Assembly (NCBI RefSeq): GCF_019578655.1
Contig: NC_063262.1
Location: forward strand, 10,051,582-10,115,581
DNA length: 64,000 nt
Source of the DNA: Ricinus communis
Taxonomy: Eukaryota > Streptophyta > Magnoliopsida > Malpighiales > Euphorbiaceae
Reading direction: 5' to 3'
Shown here: positions 22,575-36,841 of the stretch, piece after piece
Layout of the letters: each line of letters begins with the position of its first letter
How positions within the stretch are numbered: the first letter of the stretch is position 1
Translations under genes and position numbers: made by a program
The notes under the pieces: model-generated
Databases searched by the model: none
Seen by the model: only the letters and a program-made list of their open reading frames with translations
Told to the model about the DNA's origin: nothing

Positions 22575-22900
22575 TCATTGGGTGTTGGATTGTGCTTCCT
22601 GCCCCTTGAGCGCACATCAGTATTTGGCCCACGGCTCAGAAACCTGTCCTAATTCTCAAAACTTTGATGTCTCTTAGGTGGTGATTGGGTAACAAAAATA
22701 GTAGATGCAGTTAACATATCAAAAACCATATACAGAGAAATGTACATAAAAATGCAGTGAATTGCATTGAAAGATCATATTAAAATAAAATAAAATAAAA
22801 TAAAAACCTGTGATATTGTAACTTAGGCTACGACTTGTACCGCAACGAGGAGATGGTGATTGAGAATTAACTTCGCCCGCATCCGTAAACAAAACATGTG
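22575..22900 (-). other. Exon-like segments of an unidentified gene remnant
   Basis: Two minus-strand pieces have higher GC content and protein-like composition. One, at about 22875-22808, reads GEVNSQSPSPRCGTSRSLSY and ends at a possible GT donor; the other, at about 22665-22572, reads DRFLSRGPNTDVRSRGRK. They are Ser/Arg/Pro-rich and could be two exons of one gene fragment. I do not recognise the family, and a stop lies between the usable frames. Confidence 0.25.
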
Positions 22901-22929
22901 CCATAGTTATTAGAATCGAACAATTCATG

Positions 22930-23761
22930 ATTTAAAAAGTATAATTCAAGTTGATTCTCTCATCAAACCAGTCAGACATTATTTACTATTTGGTATATGT
23001 TTTCTCTAATATTTATTTGTATCAAAACTGGTGAACCTTTTTTCAAAATATAACTGATTGTTTTCGTTTCTTGATGAGTCGACATGTTTTGTTGATTCAT
23101 CAGTTTTTTATTATTATTTTAATAGTCTGTGGTGCCACATAGGCAAAGGGAATATTTTTTAAATTTCTTGAAGAAATTAATAATAGTATGGTGCTTTATT
23201 TGTGAAAAAAAAAAAAAAAAAAAGACTAACACTCGAGTATTTTTAAATAATTAGCCCTCTTTTCTTTTACCATCAAAACTTTTTATTTTTTTTCTTTTTC
23301 TAAATTTGATAATTCACTGTATGAGACAGGTGCATGACCGATCCTTATAGCGACTTCCCGCCAATATTTCTTAGGTAGTTGCTCCTTTTGTCGATCGTCG
23401 TTAGTAGTTGCTTGTTCTTTTTAGCTGTCTCCCTCGTTTTCATTGAGAAATTCACAATCTATCCTAACTTCATGAGTTGGATGACATGAGAAAATGCTAG
23501 AATTATCCGAGGATGAGGGATGCAAGAGTAGAGGATTAAAACCGGATTCTATTGCACATGCAAAGCGTTCCCATCACCAATCGGTGAAAGTGGTTTCTGT
23601 TATTGGACCGGTTTTCAAAATTACATGTAAAATGCAATAGACTTATTGGAATGCTAACGTATTCTTATCACAAATTTCAAAAAGTACCATTCAAAAGAAC
23701 ACTAAAGTGATTCCATAAATCCAACTCGAGCTTATACTTAAGGGGAAAAGGTAAACCTTGC
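22930..23761. other. Intergenic DNA
   Basis: I see no gene. It contains an A-run of about 19 at 23204-23223 and moderately GC-rich sequence from 23330 to 23700 without an extended reading frame. Confidence 0.5.
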
Positions 23762-23853
23762 TCATTAAGATTCGATTATCTACCGAACCAACCAATGTTA
23801 GAAGCTATCATTAAGATTCGATTATCTACCGAACCAACCAATGTTAGAAGCTA
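23762..23853 (+). repeat. Perfect tandem duplication, 2 x 46 bp
   Basis: Positions 23762-23807 are repeated without visible difference at 23808-23853. The lack of differences in non-coding DNA suggests a recent event. Confidence 0.95.
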
Positions 23854-24901
23854 TCAGTAACCAGATTCCACTCCAAGTTTTAATAAAGAGGCACTTGTGA
23901 GGAAACCACAAAGGGAACCTTTAGTTTAGGGTACAATTCTTCTGCAGTTTGCAGCTACTAGACTACTGATCTAACAGCACAAAGTTGGCTTAAAAATCTG
24001 ATCAACAAATTTCAGGCAGCAATTCTCATCCAAACAATTTCATTTGCTGCCAAAAATTCAGGCAGCACCAAGCGATTACATTTTACACTGCTGTAGATTG
24101 TTTCAGTTTGGAATCGTCAAATAAGCTGCTGGAGCCCATTTTATCGGACCTTTTTAAGTATTTTGAATTGAAGAGTAAACTACAACCACCAACTGAAGTT
24201 TGTTCAAAACATATTATAGCTCATTAATATCAATTCCAGGACCCATAGCAAGTTTAAGAGTGGCGGAGTCTAATTACTACAGGACCACCACCACCAGCAA
24301 TGCCAGGCCCTTTGCAGCATATTCAACTTAAATACCAAACATTAAATAATAACACTTGAAAAATTAAATGTGTATGTGCATATGGGCAGAGCATAGATTC
24401 TTTCAAACAAGGTATTAAATATAATTTTCATAAGGTTTATGACCGCAAACTGACACTAGATAAACTTTCTCATACAATAACTATTAACATTAATGTTTTT
24501 CAAGAAAAAAAAAGCCCTTCAAATATTGAAACTTGAAAAGAAAAATTAAAATGAAAAAAAAAATAAAAAGAAAAAAGAAAAAAGCATCACAATCACTCTC
24601 CAGTTACATGCATCCTACTAAAATGATATGGTTGAACCACAATAGTAAAGACTTGAATACCAACCAAAGTATCTGTCCACCACATCCACAGGAACCATTA
24701 CAGTTTTAAGTCTCTCACTTGCAGCAATAACAACATGAATTGCAAGAGATGGAAGGCTATTTGGTACATCAACCCTCCTTTACTGACTCCCACCTCCATA
24801 CTCCTCCCTGGTCGACCACATTTGAGTTCACATGACACCTTGACACGAAAAAGCCAACTAAATGGAAAAAGTAACTCACCATTAAAGCACTTGGAAGAGC
24901 T
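23854..24901 (-). other. Actin 3' flank including its 3' UTR
   Basis: The actin 3' untranslated region should occupy the upper few hundred bases of this interval on the minus strand. I did not find a canonical AATAAA on the minus strand close to the stop. A purine-rich tract lies at 24505-24590. No other gene is visible. Confidence 0.4.
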
Positions 24902-26306
<1,405 letters not shown>

Positions 26307-27140
26307 TTTCTAATACCTGCAATAACATAGAAAGAACTGATTACAAACAAATCGATATATAGACAGACACCCACCAAGGACATTTGCAAGCTTGACTTTT
26401 ACTACATGAAGTAATGCATTAGGTAATGATTTTTATGTATCTTCAAAATCTTCACACACTCCATTCATATCAAATCTTATAATTGTTTCGCTCCATTTAC
26501 AAACAGTATCTATACAAGCTACTCACAATTTTGAATTATATGTGTATGCAATAGAATAACATAGTAAACTTTCTATAAAAAAAACTTTTCCAATTTTTTT
26601 AGAGTCAAAATTTTACCATTTACTTATACGGTGAACCTAAATCTGCTAATATAATAATTTATAATCCTTCTAATTCCCTCAGATTCTATTAGGTTAAGAA
26701 TTTCAAAGTTCTAACTAGATCGAAAGGCAAAAAATGTACGAAAAAACCCTAAAAACAAACGGAGAAGCGGATCAAATTAAAATAACACAGATCTAGATAA
26801 GAGAAAAGCAGATCAGACAATGAAATGTGACGATCATAAATAGTGATTCACTAGCTATACCAGATCTCAACATCAATACACAAAACAAACACGAAATTCA
26901 TAGATCCGAAACAAAAAACTAAAAAGGAATAACAGAAAAAGAAATCAGATCGATGGGTGTCACTTACCTTAGAAAAGCACAAAAGAAAGTAGAAAAGGAT
27001 CGAAGTGGAGGACTTGAAGAGGAAGAGAGAAACCAAGCCAAATCTGTCTGAGAGAGATGTGGCCTGGGGGGTTGCTGCTGTGTGCTGGGTTTCTTTTGAT
27101 TGCGCAGGAGAAGCAGAGAGAGATAAAAATGGGTAGCAAA
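26307..27140 (-). promoter_or_regulatory. Actin 5' UTR with leader intron
   Basis: The ATG is preceded by ten untranslated bases and an acceptor (GCAG, intron ending at 26317). The matching donor AAG|GTAAGTG is at 26967-26968, giving a leader intron of about 650 bp (26317-26967). The non-coding first exon runs from 26968 to about 27135-27140. A leader intron just upstream of the ATG is a standard feature of plant actin genes and often boosts expression. Confidence 0.85.
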
Positions 27141-27161
27141 GGAAACAAGAGGAGAAAGGAG

Positions 27162-27171
27162 TATATATATA
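27162..27171 (-). promoter_or_regulatory. Actin TATA box
   Basis: On the minus strand, TATATATA with flanking CT repeats lies about 30 bp upstream of the inferred start of the non-coding exon. A GA/CT microsatellite at about 27235-27263 and a long pyrimidine/purine tract at 27340-27400 lie further upstream. GA repeats are binding sites for BBR/BPC-type factors in plants, but use here is inference. Confidence 0.7.
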
Positions 27172-27199
27172 GAGAGAGGGTAAGGGATTTTTTTGAAAT

Positions 27200-29757
27200 G
27201 CAAATGAAATTTGGACCAAATTAAAGAAATGGTAAGAGAGAGAGAGACAGAGAGAGAGGGAGGAATCATTTCCACCACGAGAACAAAAGATAGGCTGACC
27301 TGGCTGACAGCCTTTTTCTCTCCTACAATTCTCCCCCATGTTCTTCTCTTTTTCTTTTTTCTTTTTTTCTTTTTTTCTTTTCCTTTTCTTTCATCACTCC
27401 CCCCCTTTCAAGTTATCAATTCTTTTTTTTGAATCTTTTCGGCTTCGGCTTTTCGTTCTTTGCTTTATCAGCTTCTACAACCTGGTTTTCTACACCGGTG
27501 ATTGGCTTGGTTTTGAATTGGTTCGGTTTAATAATTACCCAAATTTATAAACTGCTTGTAAATTAAATTTAAAAAAACTCAAATTATGGAAACTAAATAG
27601 ACTGAATTATTTTGAGCTACCTCGTCTATTACATTCTTAAATTTTTTTTAACATAGATTATTATCTTTATGTGGTCCATTCACATATACAATATATTTTA
27701 ATTTAATTTATAAAATCATTGAATTATATTATATACATATTATGATTTTTAATAATAAATATTATATATTTTTTATGAAAATAGTCTTAGTCCTTCTGCT
27801 ATATCTGTCTTATTGACACCTAAGAATCGATTAGAATATGCTGAGACAAATCTTCTTAATGTAAAACCTGCTTTATTTAGATCGAAAAAATCATACGTTT
27901 TTATGAAACTATGTGTTATGGGTTTAATGAAGAATTATAACTCAAAATATTTTATATTTTTAGTCTCTTTAATTTTAATTTATTTAGGTCTATAAATTTT
28001 AAAATATATTAATATATGATTCACCTTAATTTTATATTATAATATTTAATTTTAGTTAAAATGTTCTATTTAATTTTTTTTATAATAATTGAATTAAGTT
28101 CAAGTTAGTAAGAATTTATAATTTAATTTGTTCGTAAATAATTATATCTATTTTAAGAGTTAATATGATCGAACTTAATTTTAAAAAGAAAATTTTATAT
28201 CCGGTCCAATCCTCTTAATGCATGTTAAAATATAATTTTAAAAGGAATTTATATTATAAATATGCATTTAAATATTTATAAAATATATTATTTTATACTA
28301 AAAAAATATAATTCGAGCACAAATAAAGTGAAGACTGAATCTTGTCGGATAGGTCTATCTGCAAGCCAAAGGAATGTCTACTTATATGATAATTTGGCTT
28401 GGCTTGACTTGGCTCAGAAATATTTGAATTATTTAACGTAAAGAAATAGTTTTGTCATTTGGGTTGCGGTTGAAATTCAAAAAACTGATGCTGGTTGCTT
28501 GGCTTATGTGACAGTTACTGCAATTGCTCAAAATTTAAATATCATAATAATATAATTTTTGGAAAAAAATAATATTAATAATAGTAATAATAAAGAAGTA
28601 ATAATATTAATATTGGGCCAATGCTAACCTAATTGTGGGGTGCACGACTGGCAATATGGAAAGATAGGCTTGATCAGCCTTCAATTTGGATTCAGTTAAG
28701 GAGGCTCCATCCAGACTATAATATTTATTTATTTATTTAGAGCAAGGGTATACTTGTTTGAAGATTCTAATAATATATTTTCTTTAGTCTATAAAAATAA
28801 ATAAATATTCCTTTTAATTTGATCAACCTATTTGCTTATTTATATTGTTCTAGAGTGTTATATGTAAACATTTTATTAATCTCTTTACACTGTTTTTGTC
28901 TAATTTTTTTTTTAAATTAAATTATCTGTTTTTCTTTTTCAATAATTTTTTTAAAAAAACAATTCTTTAAAGAAAGAGTATTTTTACCCATATCATGATA
29001 CCAAAAAGGGCTGTTCAAACATAATAAAAATACCCCCTCAATTTTGACAATTATATTGGAGTTTGAACGGCCACGTTTTTGCCAATAAAAATATAATGAC
29101 AATAAATAGATATGGGGTCTATGATTTGAAGTGATTGAATTAATTATTTAAGTAATTAAATAGCAAATAACTTCAGGTAAGTTGGAATATATCAAAGATG
29201 AATTTGGACTCGAGAACAATTCAATTCAACTACAAAAGGGCTATTTGATTTAATTATTAACAATAGTTTATGGTTTAAAGTTGTCTGTATAAAGAATTTT
29301 GTTAGTTGGTAAATCCTTAAAATTAATTATTTATTTTATTTCTATGTTGTAGGATTGTCGTTATAATAATATAAAATAATTTTATAGTCTAAATTTAATA
29401 AAAAAAATTAATATTTTATAATTATATATCATATTTTGAAAATAATAAATATTTAAAATATTTATTTAAAAAAATTATGTCATAAATATAAAACTATTTT
29501 TAAGATACTTATTATTTGATTTTATAATTATATATAAAGTTAATACTATAATTATAAATGAAATTTCTATTTTATAGAATTAGAAATTATTATATAATTA
29601 AGAGATTAAGTTATTAGTTAATAATAATATAAGTAAAATATTATTTTCTAAAGTTAAAATCAACGTTGGGGCCATTTCTGAGGTAAGCATAAAGTTTTCA
29701 TTAGTTGAAATACATCAAAATATTTTATAGATAGATTTTGAAATGCAAAATTCTTTT

Positions 29758-29815
<58 letters not shown>

Positions 29816-29924
29816 CACTTAAATATTATGATGATATATAATTTTAAATAATTATATAATTATTTTTAATTATTTTTAATTAAATAATAATTTTAATTTT
29901 TAAAATAATATTTTAATTATATTT
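27200..29924. other. Actin upstream region and AT-rich intergenic DNA
   Basis: The first 300 bp hold the actin upstream GA-rich and T-rich tracts. Beyond about 27550 the sequence is highly AT-rich with no supported gene. A (TA)n run of about 52 bp lies at 29761-29812, shortly before the first retrotransposon LTR fragment. Confidence 0.6.
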
Positions 29925-31345
29925 TTAATTAATTATGACTACGATTAATTATTGTTCTGTTTTATTGTTGATGTGATTATGTTCGATTAGTTTAAATACC
30001 AGAAAATTTTTACGGGTTGCTTGTGAAATAATTATTATTGACGGACCGTTTGTAATTAATTGTAATCTGTAGTGTGCTGCAGAGTCGGAAAAAACTACAA
30101 TTTTGGTTGACCAACTCTCGTTAAATAATTATAGAATATTTGAAGTATTTCTAGCAGGTTCTGGATCCGTTATACGGGACAGTAAACGTCCATATTTTAG
30201 AGGGTGTTCTGCCGAATTTTTGATAGAATTTCCGAGTCTGAATTTCTTAGGCAGTCTAATCTATGAGTGTAGGCTTAAGAAAAATCTAGAATATCTTATT
30301 AATTGAGTTATTTTCATGAATAGATAATCCGTCCATCCAACTAGCTCCACCCGAGGCGTAGGAGTATACTGCAAATGAGGCAGAATTGTGAGTTAAAGTC
30401 CTATAATCAACTGTACTTTTGTCATGTCTAAATTAAATGCGTTATTAATTGATTAGTAATTATTATGATTATTATTATCGTTATTATTAGTAATTTTATT
30501 TTACTAGTAATTATTACGGATATTATTAGCATTAGTATTAGTAAATTTATTTTTGTTATTATTGATATTATTATTATTATTATCATTATTTTTACTATCA
30601 TATTTATTGTTATTTTATTATTATTAATATTATTACACATAATTTACATGTTTGCTACAGTCGAGGCTATTCAACTTTAATTGTTAATATGTTATTGAAT
30701 AATTTATGCTTGCTTATGATTTGTACTATTTATAATTATTATTGATGCTCTGATTGTAATATCGAGATGAGGTGGCAATAGAACATGCCACCTGATGGGT
30801 TGCATCAGGACCATGTGCACACTTATATTAAACCAGAGACAAGTAGTAAAAGATTATTTTTGGGATTTGTCCTCGTCAAGTACAACTCTCTAGGCTGTGA
30901 AAAATTTGACTGTTGGAGAAAGGTCCCTGGTTGAGTGTTGCTCTCTTTGCGCCGGCTAATTTGAAAATTAAGTGAACAGGCTGGATTTAAGAATCCTGGT
31001 TGAGCTTCGCTCTTTGGGCGCCGGACCTATCGAAATAAGAGAGGCAAAAGGCTGCTAGTATTGGGGTTAGGATTCTATTAAGGCACTCGTCCCATAAGCA
31101 TTTAAATTATATTTTTCTGAATTATGACATGACACATGTTTTAATATAATATGATATGTTATTCTGATTAAATAAATATTTTATTGAGAAAGCTGTATTT
31201 GTTATAGATTATATGATTTTAACTCACTCTTGAGGCTGACAGTCTAAATTTTAAATTTTCATATGACAGCTAGGTTCTCCGTCGTCTTTCGCTTAACAAC
31301 CCAACTACCTTCTCCTTCAGGCTTATTGTAATTAATTTCTACTTT
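29925..31345 (+). repeat. Truncated LTR (copy A) of the Tekay/Del-like Ty3/gypsy family
   Basis: This plus-strand segment is the reverse-complement counterpart of about 31690-33080 in the adjacent element. Shared landmarks include AGGTTCTGGATCCGTTATACG near 30159, the ATT-rich microsatellite region 30465-30640, and the hairpin-motif cluster 30871-31024. Both LTR ends are missing: the 5' part is lost before 29925 and the terminal about 290 bp after 31345. It lies head to head with copy B. Confidence 0.85.
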
Positions 31346-31383
31346 TGCATAACCTTAAGATTAAGTTTTGCCGTAGGTTATGC
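31346..31383. repeat. Short hairpin at the LTR A/LTR B junction
   Basis: GCATAACCT is followed 20 bp later by its perfect inverse AGGTTATGC, between the broken end of LTR A and the terminus of LTR B. It could be a fold-back formed during repair at the junction. Confidence 0.7.
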
Positions 31384-31387
31384 ATGG

Positions 31388-33803
31388 TGTCACGACTCGA
31401 CTTGTAGGCCTGTGACTGACACTAGTGAATAGGTAGACTTAAGGCTACCAAAACCCGTGGTAAGCCTAATTAATCGACAATTCAAATATACATATATATA
31501 TACATACTATTAAAACAGCCCAACATTTCATTCACAAATCTCGAGCTGGATGCTAGCAAACATTCCATAATTTGTTACAAACTAAATTCAAATATAATAT
31601 ACCAGATACATTACTGCGGAGAATCTAAAATTTTAAATAATTCAAAATATAAAAGTAGAAATTAATTACAATAAGTCCGAAGGAGAAGGTAGTTGGATTG
31701 TTAAGCGAAAGACGACGGAGAACCTAGCTGTCATCTGAAAATTTAAAATTTAGACTGTCAGTCTCGAGAGTGAGTTAAAATCATATAATCTATAACAAAT
31801 ACAGTCTTCTCAATAAAATATTTATTTAATCAGAATAACATATCATATTATATTAAAACGTGTGTCATGCCATAATTCAGAAAAATACAATTTAAATGCT
31901 TATGGGATAAGTGCCTTAACAGAATCTTAACCCCAATACTAGCAGCCTTTTGGCTCTCTTATTCCGATAGGTCTGGCGCCCAAAGAGCGAAGCTCAACCA
32001 GGGTTTTTAAATCCAGCCTGGTCACTTGATTTCCAAATTAGCCTGCGCAAAGAGAACAATTCTCGACTAGGGACCTTCCTCCAACAATCAAATTTTTCAC
32101 AGCCTAAAGAGTTGTTTTCGATCAAGACAAATCCTAAAAACAATCTTTTACTACTTGTCTCTAGTTAATACAGGTGCGCACACGGTGCTTATGCAACCCA
32201 TCAGGTGGCATGTTCTATTGCCACCTCATTCCGATATTACAATCAGAGCATCAATAATAATTATAAATAGTACAAATCATAAGCAAGCATAAATTATTCA
32301 ATAACATATTAAGAATTAAAGTTGAATAGCCTCGACTGCAGCAAGCATGAAAATTATGTGTAATAATAATAATAATAATAATAAAATAACAATAAATATG
32401 ATAGCAAAAATAATGATAACAATAATAATAATAATATCAATAATAACAAAAATAAATTTACTAATAGTAACGCTAATAATACCTGTAATAATTATTAGTC
32501 AAATAAAATTACTAATAATAACGATAATAATAATCATAATAATTACTAATCAATTAATAACGCATTTAATTTAGACATGACAAAAGTAAAGTTGATTATA
32601 GGACTTTAACTCACAATTCTGCCGCATTTGCAGTATACTCCTACGCCTTGGGTGGAGCTAGTTAGACGGATGGATTATCTATTCACGAAAATAACTCAAT
32701 TAATAAGATATTCTAGATTTTTCCTAAGCCTACACTCCTAGATTAGACTGCCTAAGAAATTCAGACTCGGAAATTCTATCGAAAATTCGGCAGAGCCCCC
32801 TCTAAAATATGGACGTTTACCCCTCGTATAACGGATCCAGAACCTGCTAGAAATACTTCAAATATTCTATAATTATTTAACGGGAGTTGGGCAACCAAAA
32901 TTACTTTTTTTTCCGACTCCGCAACACACTACATATCACAATTAATTATAAACGGTCCGTTAATAATAATTATTTCACAACCAATCCATAAAAAATTTCT
33001 GGTATTTAAACTAATCAAACACAATCACATCCACCATAAAACAGAACAATAATTAATTATACTAATTAATTTGTAATATTTATATCTAAGTCATAATTAA
33101 TTAAATGTAACTAAATTAAATTATTTATAATTGATAATTAATAGCAACAATATTTTCTAAAATTATAAAATAATTTTTAAGGTCCAAAAAAAATTATACA
33201 TAGTCGAAAATTCAAAATTCTACGAGTCTAGAAAACAACAGGGTCCAAAATCAGTACTGCCAATGGTATCGAATTTCGAATCCAGAAGCACCTATGCGAA
33301 GCTTGAGTTGCGGGGAATCTGAAAATGTAACTAATTTTAAACTGCCGGAAGCCACTGGATCAAGGCCGGAAAGTCTCAGCTCCAACGAGGCCACACACTA
33401 CTGCCGGCAGGGATGATGCAGTTGTGAAGCTCGACTCAGGGGTTTTCGACGGTGGGGAGCTCGTTTCTGGTGTCAGGCGAGTGAAAGGACGATGATAGGA
33501 GGTTGCTTCGGCAGCGACAACTCCTTTTTCCCACGCTTAACGTTGGCAGCGGGGGGGAGGAAGGAAAAGGCGGTGTCAGCGAGGGATGAGAAGAAAAGGA
33601 GGGAGTTGCCAACGGCTGGAGGTGGTGGCAGGTGGAAAAGAAGGGAGGTGACCGGGGGGGCGGGGGGAGAAAGGAAGAAGAAGAAGAAGAAGAAGAAGAA
33701 AAAGAAGAAGAAAGATGGGGGAAGAAAGAAAAAAAGAAGAAATTTCCCCTTTTTCTTTTTATTTATTTATTATTATTTTGTTTAATTTTTTTAGGGTATT
33801 ACA
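31388..33803 (-). repeat. 3' LTR (copy B) of the Tekay-like element
   Basis: On the minus strand it begins TGTAATACCC at 33803 and ends CGTGACA at 31388. Inside are an A/G-rich tract (33480-33760), an AAT-rich microsatellite region (32355-32560), and three copies of the hairpin-prone motif at 31975-32128. It aligns along its length with copy C, with many substitutions and indels, so insertion is not very recent. Confidence 0.92.
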
Positions 33804-33818
33804 TTCTACCCCCCTTAA
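33804..33818 (-). promoter_or_regulatory. Polypurine tract of the Tekay-like element
   Basis: On the minus strand TTAAGGGGGGTAGAA directly abuts the 3' LTR. The same motif abuts LTR D at about 43848-43863. It would prime plus-strand DNA synthesis in an active element. Confidence 0.85.
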
Positions 33819-33942
33819 GAAAAAAATTTGTCCTCGAATTTTAAAAGAAGCAAGGCTTACCTCAACATTGAAACAAATGAGGATAGATGTTCCTCATCTC
33901 CTGCTCGATTTCCCAAGTACACTCATCTGATGAATGGTTCCG

Positions 33943-35522
33943 TCATAATACCTTAACTATCAGCATAACCTTTGAGCGTAGTTGGCGAACTTGAGTATCT
34001 ACAATCATAACCAGTTGCTCCTCGTAATGCTTACTTCCACATATTGAGGCTGCAATACGTGCGAAGGGTCCGAAATTTACTTTCTCAACATAGATATATG
34101 AAATATCGGATGTACATGCGAGAAATTTGGTGGAAAATCGAACGTATGCTACCTCTCCAATCTTGTCAATAATCTCAAAAGGTCCCACATAATGAGAGGC
34201 CAATTTTCCTTTCTTGCCAAACCGCATCACACCATGCATAAGGGACACCTTCAAGAATACATACTCCCCAATACTGAACTCCACGTGCTTCCACTTCGGG
34301 TCCGCATAACTCTTCTGCCTATTGAAAGCTGTCTTCAACTACTCGAGGATAATAGGAACCTTTTCTAAAGTGATATGAACCAACTCTGGTCCTACTAACT
34401 TCTGTTCGTCAACCTATTCCCAACACACAGGAGATCTGCACTTTTGGTCATACAATGCCTTATAAGAGGCCATCTTGATGTTTGCATGGTAGTTGTTGTT
34501 ATACGTGAATTCAATCAGTGGTAGGTACCAATCCCACTAACCACCAAAATATATCACGCACATCCGAAGCATATCCTCTAAGATCTGAATTGTCATCTTC
34601 GACTGTCTGTCAGTCTAGGGGTGAAAGGCTCTGCTGAAGTCCAATCTAGTACCAAGCTCTTCTTGTAGCTTTCTCCAAAACCTCGAAGTGAACTATGATC
34701 CTCTATCAGACACTATAGAAATAGGAACGTCGTGAAGATTGGTAATTCCCTACAGATACACTCATGCATATTTAGCCATAAAATAAGTAGTCTTCATAGG
34801 AAGGAAGTGCGCTGACTTAGTCAATCGATCCACAATTACCCAAATAGAATCATAACCCACTGAGGTCTTGGGTAAACTCGAAATAAAATCCATAGTAATC
34901 CTCTCCAATTTCCACTCTAAAATGGAAAGCAGTTGCAATAACCTTGACGGCTTCTGATGCTCCAATTTAATCTGCTGATACGTCAGACACTTGGAAACAA
35001 ACTCTGCCACATCCATTTTTATTCCATTCCATAAATAATTACCTTTCAAATCGTGATACATCTTGGTAGAGCCCGGATGCATGCTGTAAGCTATACAGTG
35101 AGCCTCTTCTAAAATCTCCTTGAGATTATCCACATTGGGAACACACAGCCTAGTGCCCATCCTAAGAGTACCGCATCATCTATAACAAAATCATTAGCTC
35201 GACCCTGCTACACTTCTTCCAAGATTTTCCGTAATTGTAAGTTCTGATTCTAAGCTAACCTAATTCTATCAACAAGCACAGACCTAACCCTAAAATGTAC
35301 CAACAATGCTCCTGATTCCAATACCTCCATTTGCAACTCTTGGTCATATAATTCATGCAACTCTTTGGTCATGGGTCTCTTCTCCACACTGATATAAGCA
35401 AGACTACCTACTAACTTCTTGCTCAAAGCATCTATCACGACATTCGCTTTACTTAGATGGTAGAGAATATGACAATCATAATCTTTCAGAAGTTCCAACC
35501 ATCTTCTCTGCCTCAGATTCAA
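33943..35522 (-). pseudogene. Integrase region of the Tekay-like element, broken
   Basis: The minus-strand N-terminal zinc module is readable at about 35110-34960 (HPGSTKMYHDLK, then KCLTYQQIK, where the second Cys of the CxxC pair is Tyr). The DDE core starts at ITMDFISSLPK and IWVIVDRLTKSAHF (about 34905-34815). The GPY-like C-terminal module KLASHYVGPFEIIDKIGEVAY is at about 34215-34140, and a chromodomain-like end follows. Several stops and frame changes separate these parts. In living elements the chromodomain-like tail directs integration. Confidence 0.85.
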
Positions 35523-35545
35523 TTCTTTTTACTGAAAAGTATACT

Positions 35546-36640
35546 TCAAACTTTATAATTCATATGTATCTCACACGTCTCACCGTAGAAATAGTGTATC
35601 CAGATTTTTAAGCTAAAGATTATTGCTACCATCTCCAAATCATGAGTAAGGTAAATCTGGTCATGCCTTTTCAATTGCATGGATGCATAAGCCACTACCT
35701 TACCAAGCTGCATTAGAACACAACCCAAACTTACTCTAGAAGCGTCATAATACACCGTGAATCCACCAGTCTTAGAGGGTAAGGTCAATACCGGAGCTAA
35801 AGTCAAACAGTCTTTCAGCTTCTGAAAACTTATTTCACACGCGTCAATCCAATAGAATCTAACCTTCTTCTGAGTCAACTTAGTCAAAGGCATCGCGATC
35901 CTCGAGAAGTATTGCACGAATCGACGTTAGTAGCCTGCCAAACCTAGAAAACTACAAACCTCTGTTACCATGGTCTGTATTTACTAGTCGGTCACCGCCT
36001 CCACTTTCTTGGGGTCTACTTGAATACCCTTTCTAGACACAACCTGGCCTAGAAAAGCAACGCTGTCTAACCAAAACTTATACTTGAAGAACTTAGCGTA
36101 CAACTAATGCTCCCTCAACGTCTAAAGTATCATCCTTAGATGCCATGCATGCTCTTCTTCACTGCTGAAGTACACCAAGATATCATTAATGAATACAATG
36201 ACAAAACGATCTAGGAACGGCTTGAACACCTGATTCATCAGATCCCTAAAGACTGCACGAGCATTAGTGAGTCCAAACGACATTACTAGGAACTTAAAAT
36301 GTCCATAACGCGTCTTGAACGCTGTCTTCAGAATGTCTTCCTCATGGATCCTCAATTGGTGATATCTCAATCATAAATCAATCTTGGAGAAGCATGCGGC
36401 TCCTTGAAGTGAATTGAATAGATCATCGATGCGAGGAAGTGGATACTTGTTACGAACCGTCGCTTTATTCAACTAGCGATAGTCAATATAGAGGCGCAAT
36501 GTACCATCCTTCTTTACAAACAGAATATGAGCAACCCATAGAGATGTATTGGGTATGATAAAACCCTTATCCAGAAGGTCCTGCAACTGCTCTTTTAACT
36601 CGGCTGGTGCCATTCGGTAGGATGCAAAGAAATAGGTGTC
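35546..36640 (-). pseudogene. Reverse transcriptase and RNase H region of the Tekay-like element, broken
   Basis: RT motifs are visible from about 36600 (APAELKEQL, then [14 protein letters not shown]) to 36122 ([29 protein letters not shown]). The catalytic YxDD-equivalent reads FINDILVY, so the first Asp of the pair is Asn, which would abolish activity. RNase H follows (YYDASRVSLGCVLMQ near 35755). Stops near 36370 and around 35920 break the frame. Confidence 0.88.
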
Positions 36641-36841
36641 GCACCCGGTACCACATCGATGCGGAACTCTATCTCTATATTAGGCAGTAATCCTGGTAGC
36701 TCTTTTGGAAATACATTGAAAAACTCGCAAACCACCTAAACGTCCTCAATACTACCTTTTTCTGCCAAGGTATCCCTGACACCCACAGCGATGCATCCGT
36801 CTAGCCGTAATGGTTGACACGAGATTTAATGGAGTAGGTAC

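Noticed and set aside
26851..27339. 162-codon minus-strand open frame upstream of actin
   Set aside because: It overlaps the actin non-coding exon, TATA box and CT-rich promoter; low-complexity Ser/Leu/Phe translation of pyrimidine-rich DNA.
30428..30680. Open frames rich in Ile/Asn/Lys on both strands (also 32347-32574 and 39696-39890)
   Set aside because: They are translations of ATT/AAT microsatellite sequence inside LTRs A, B and C.
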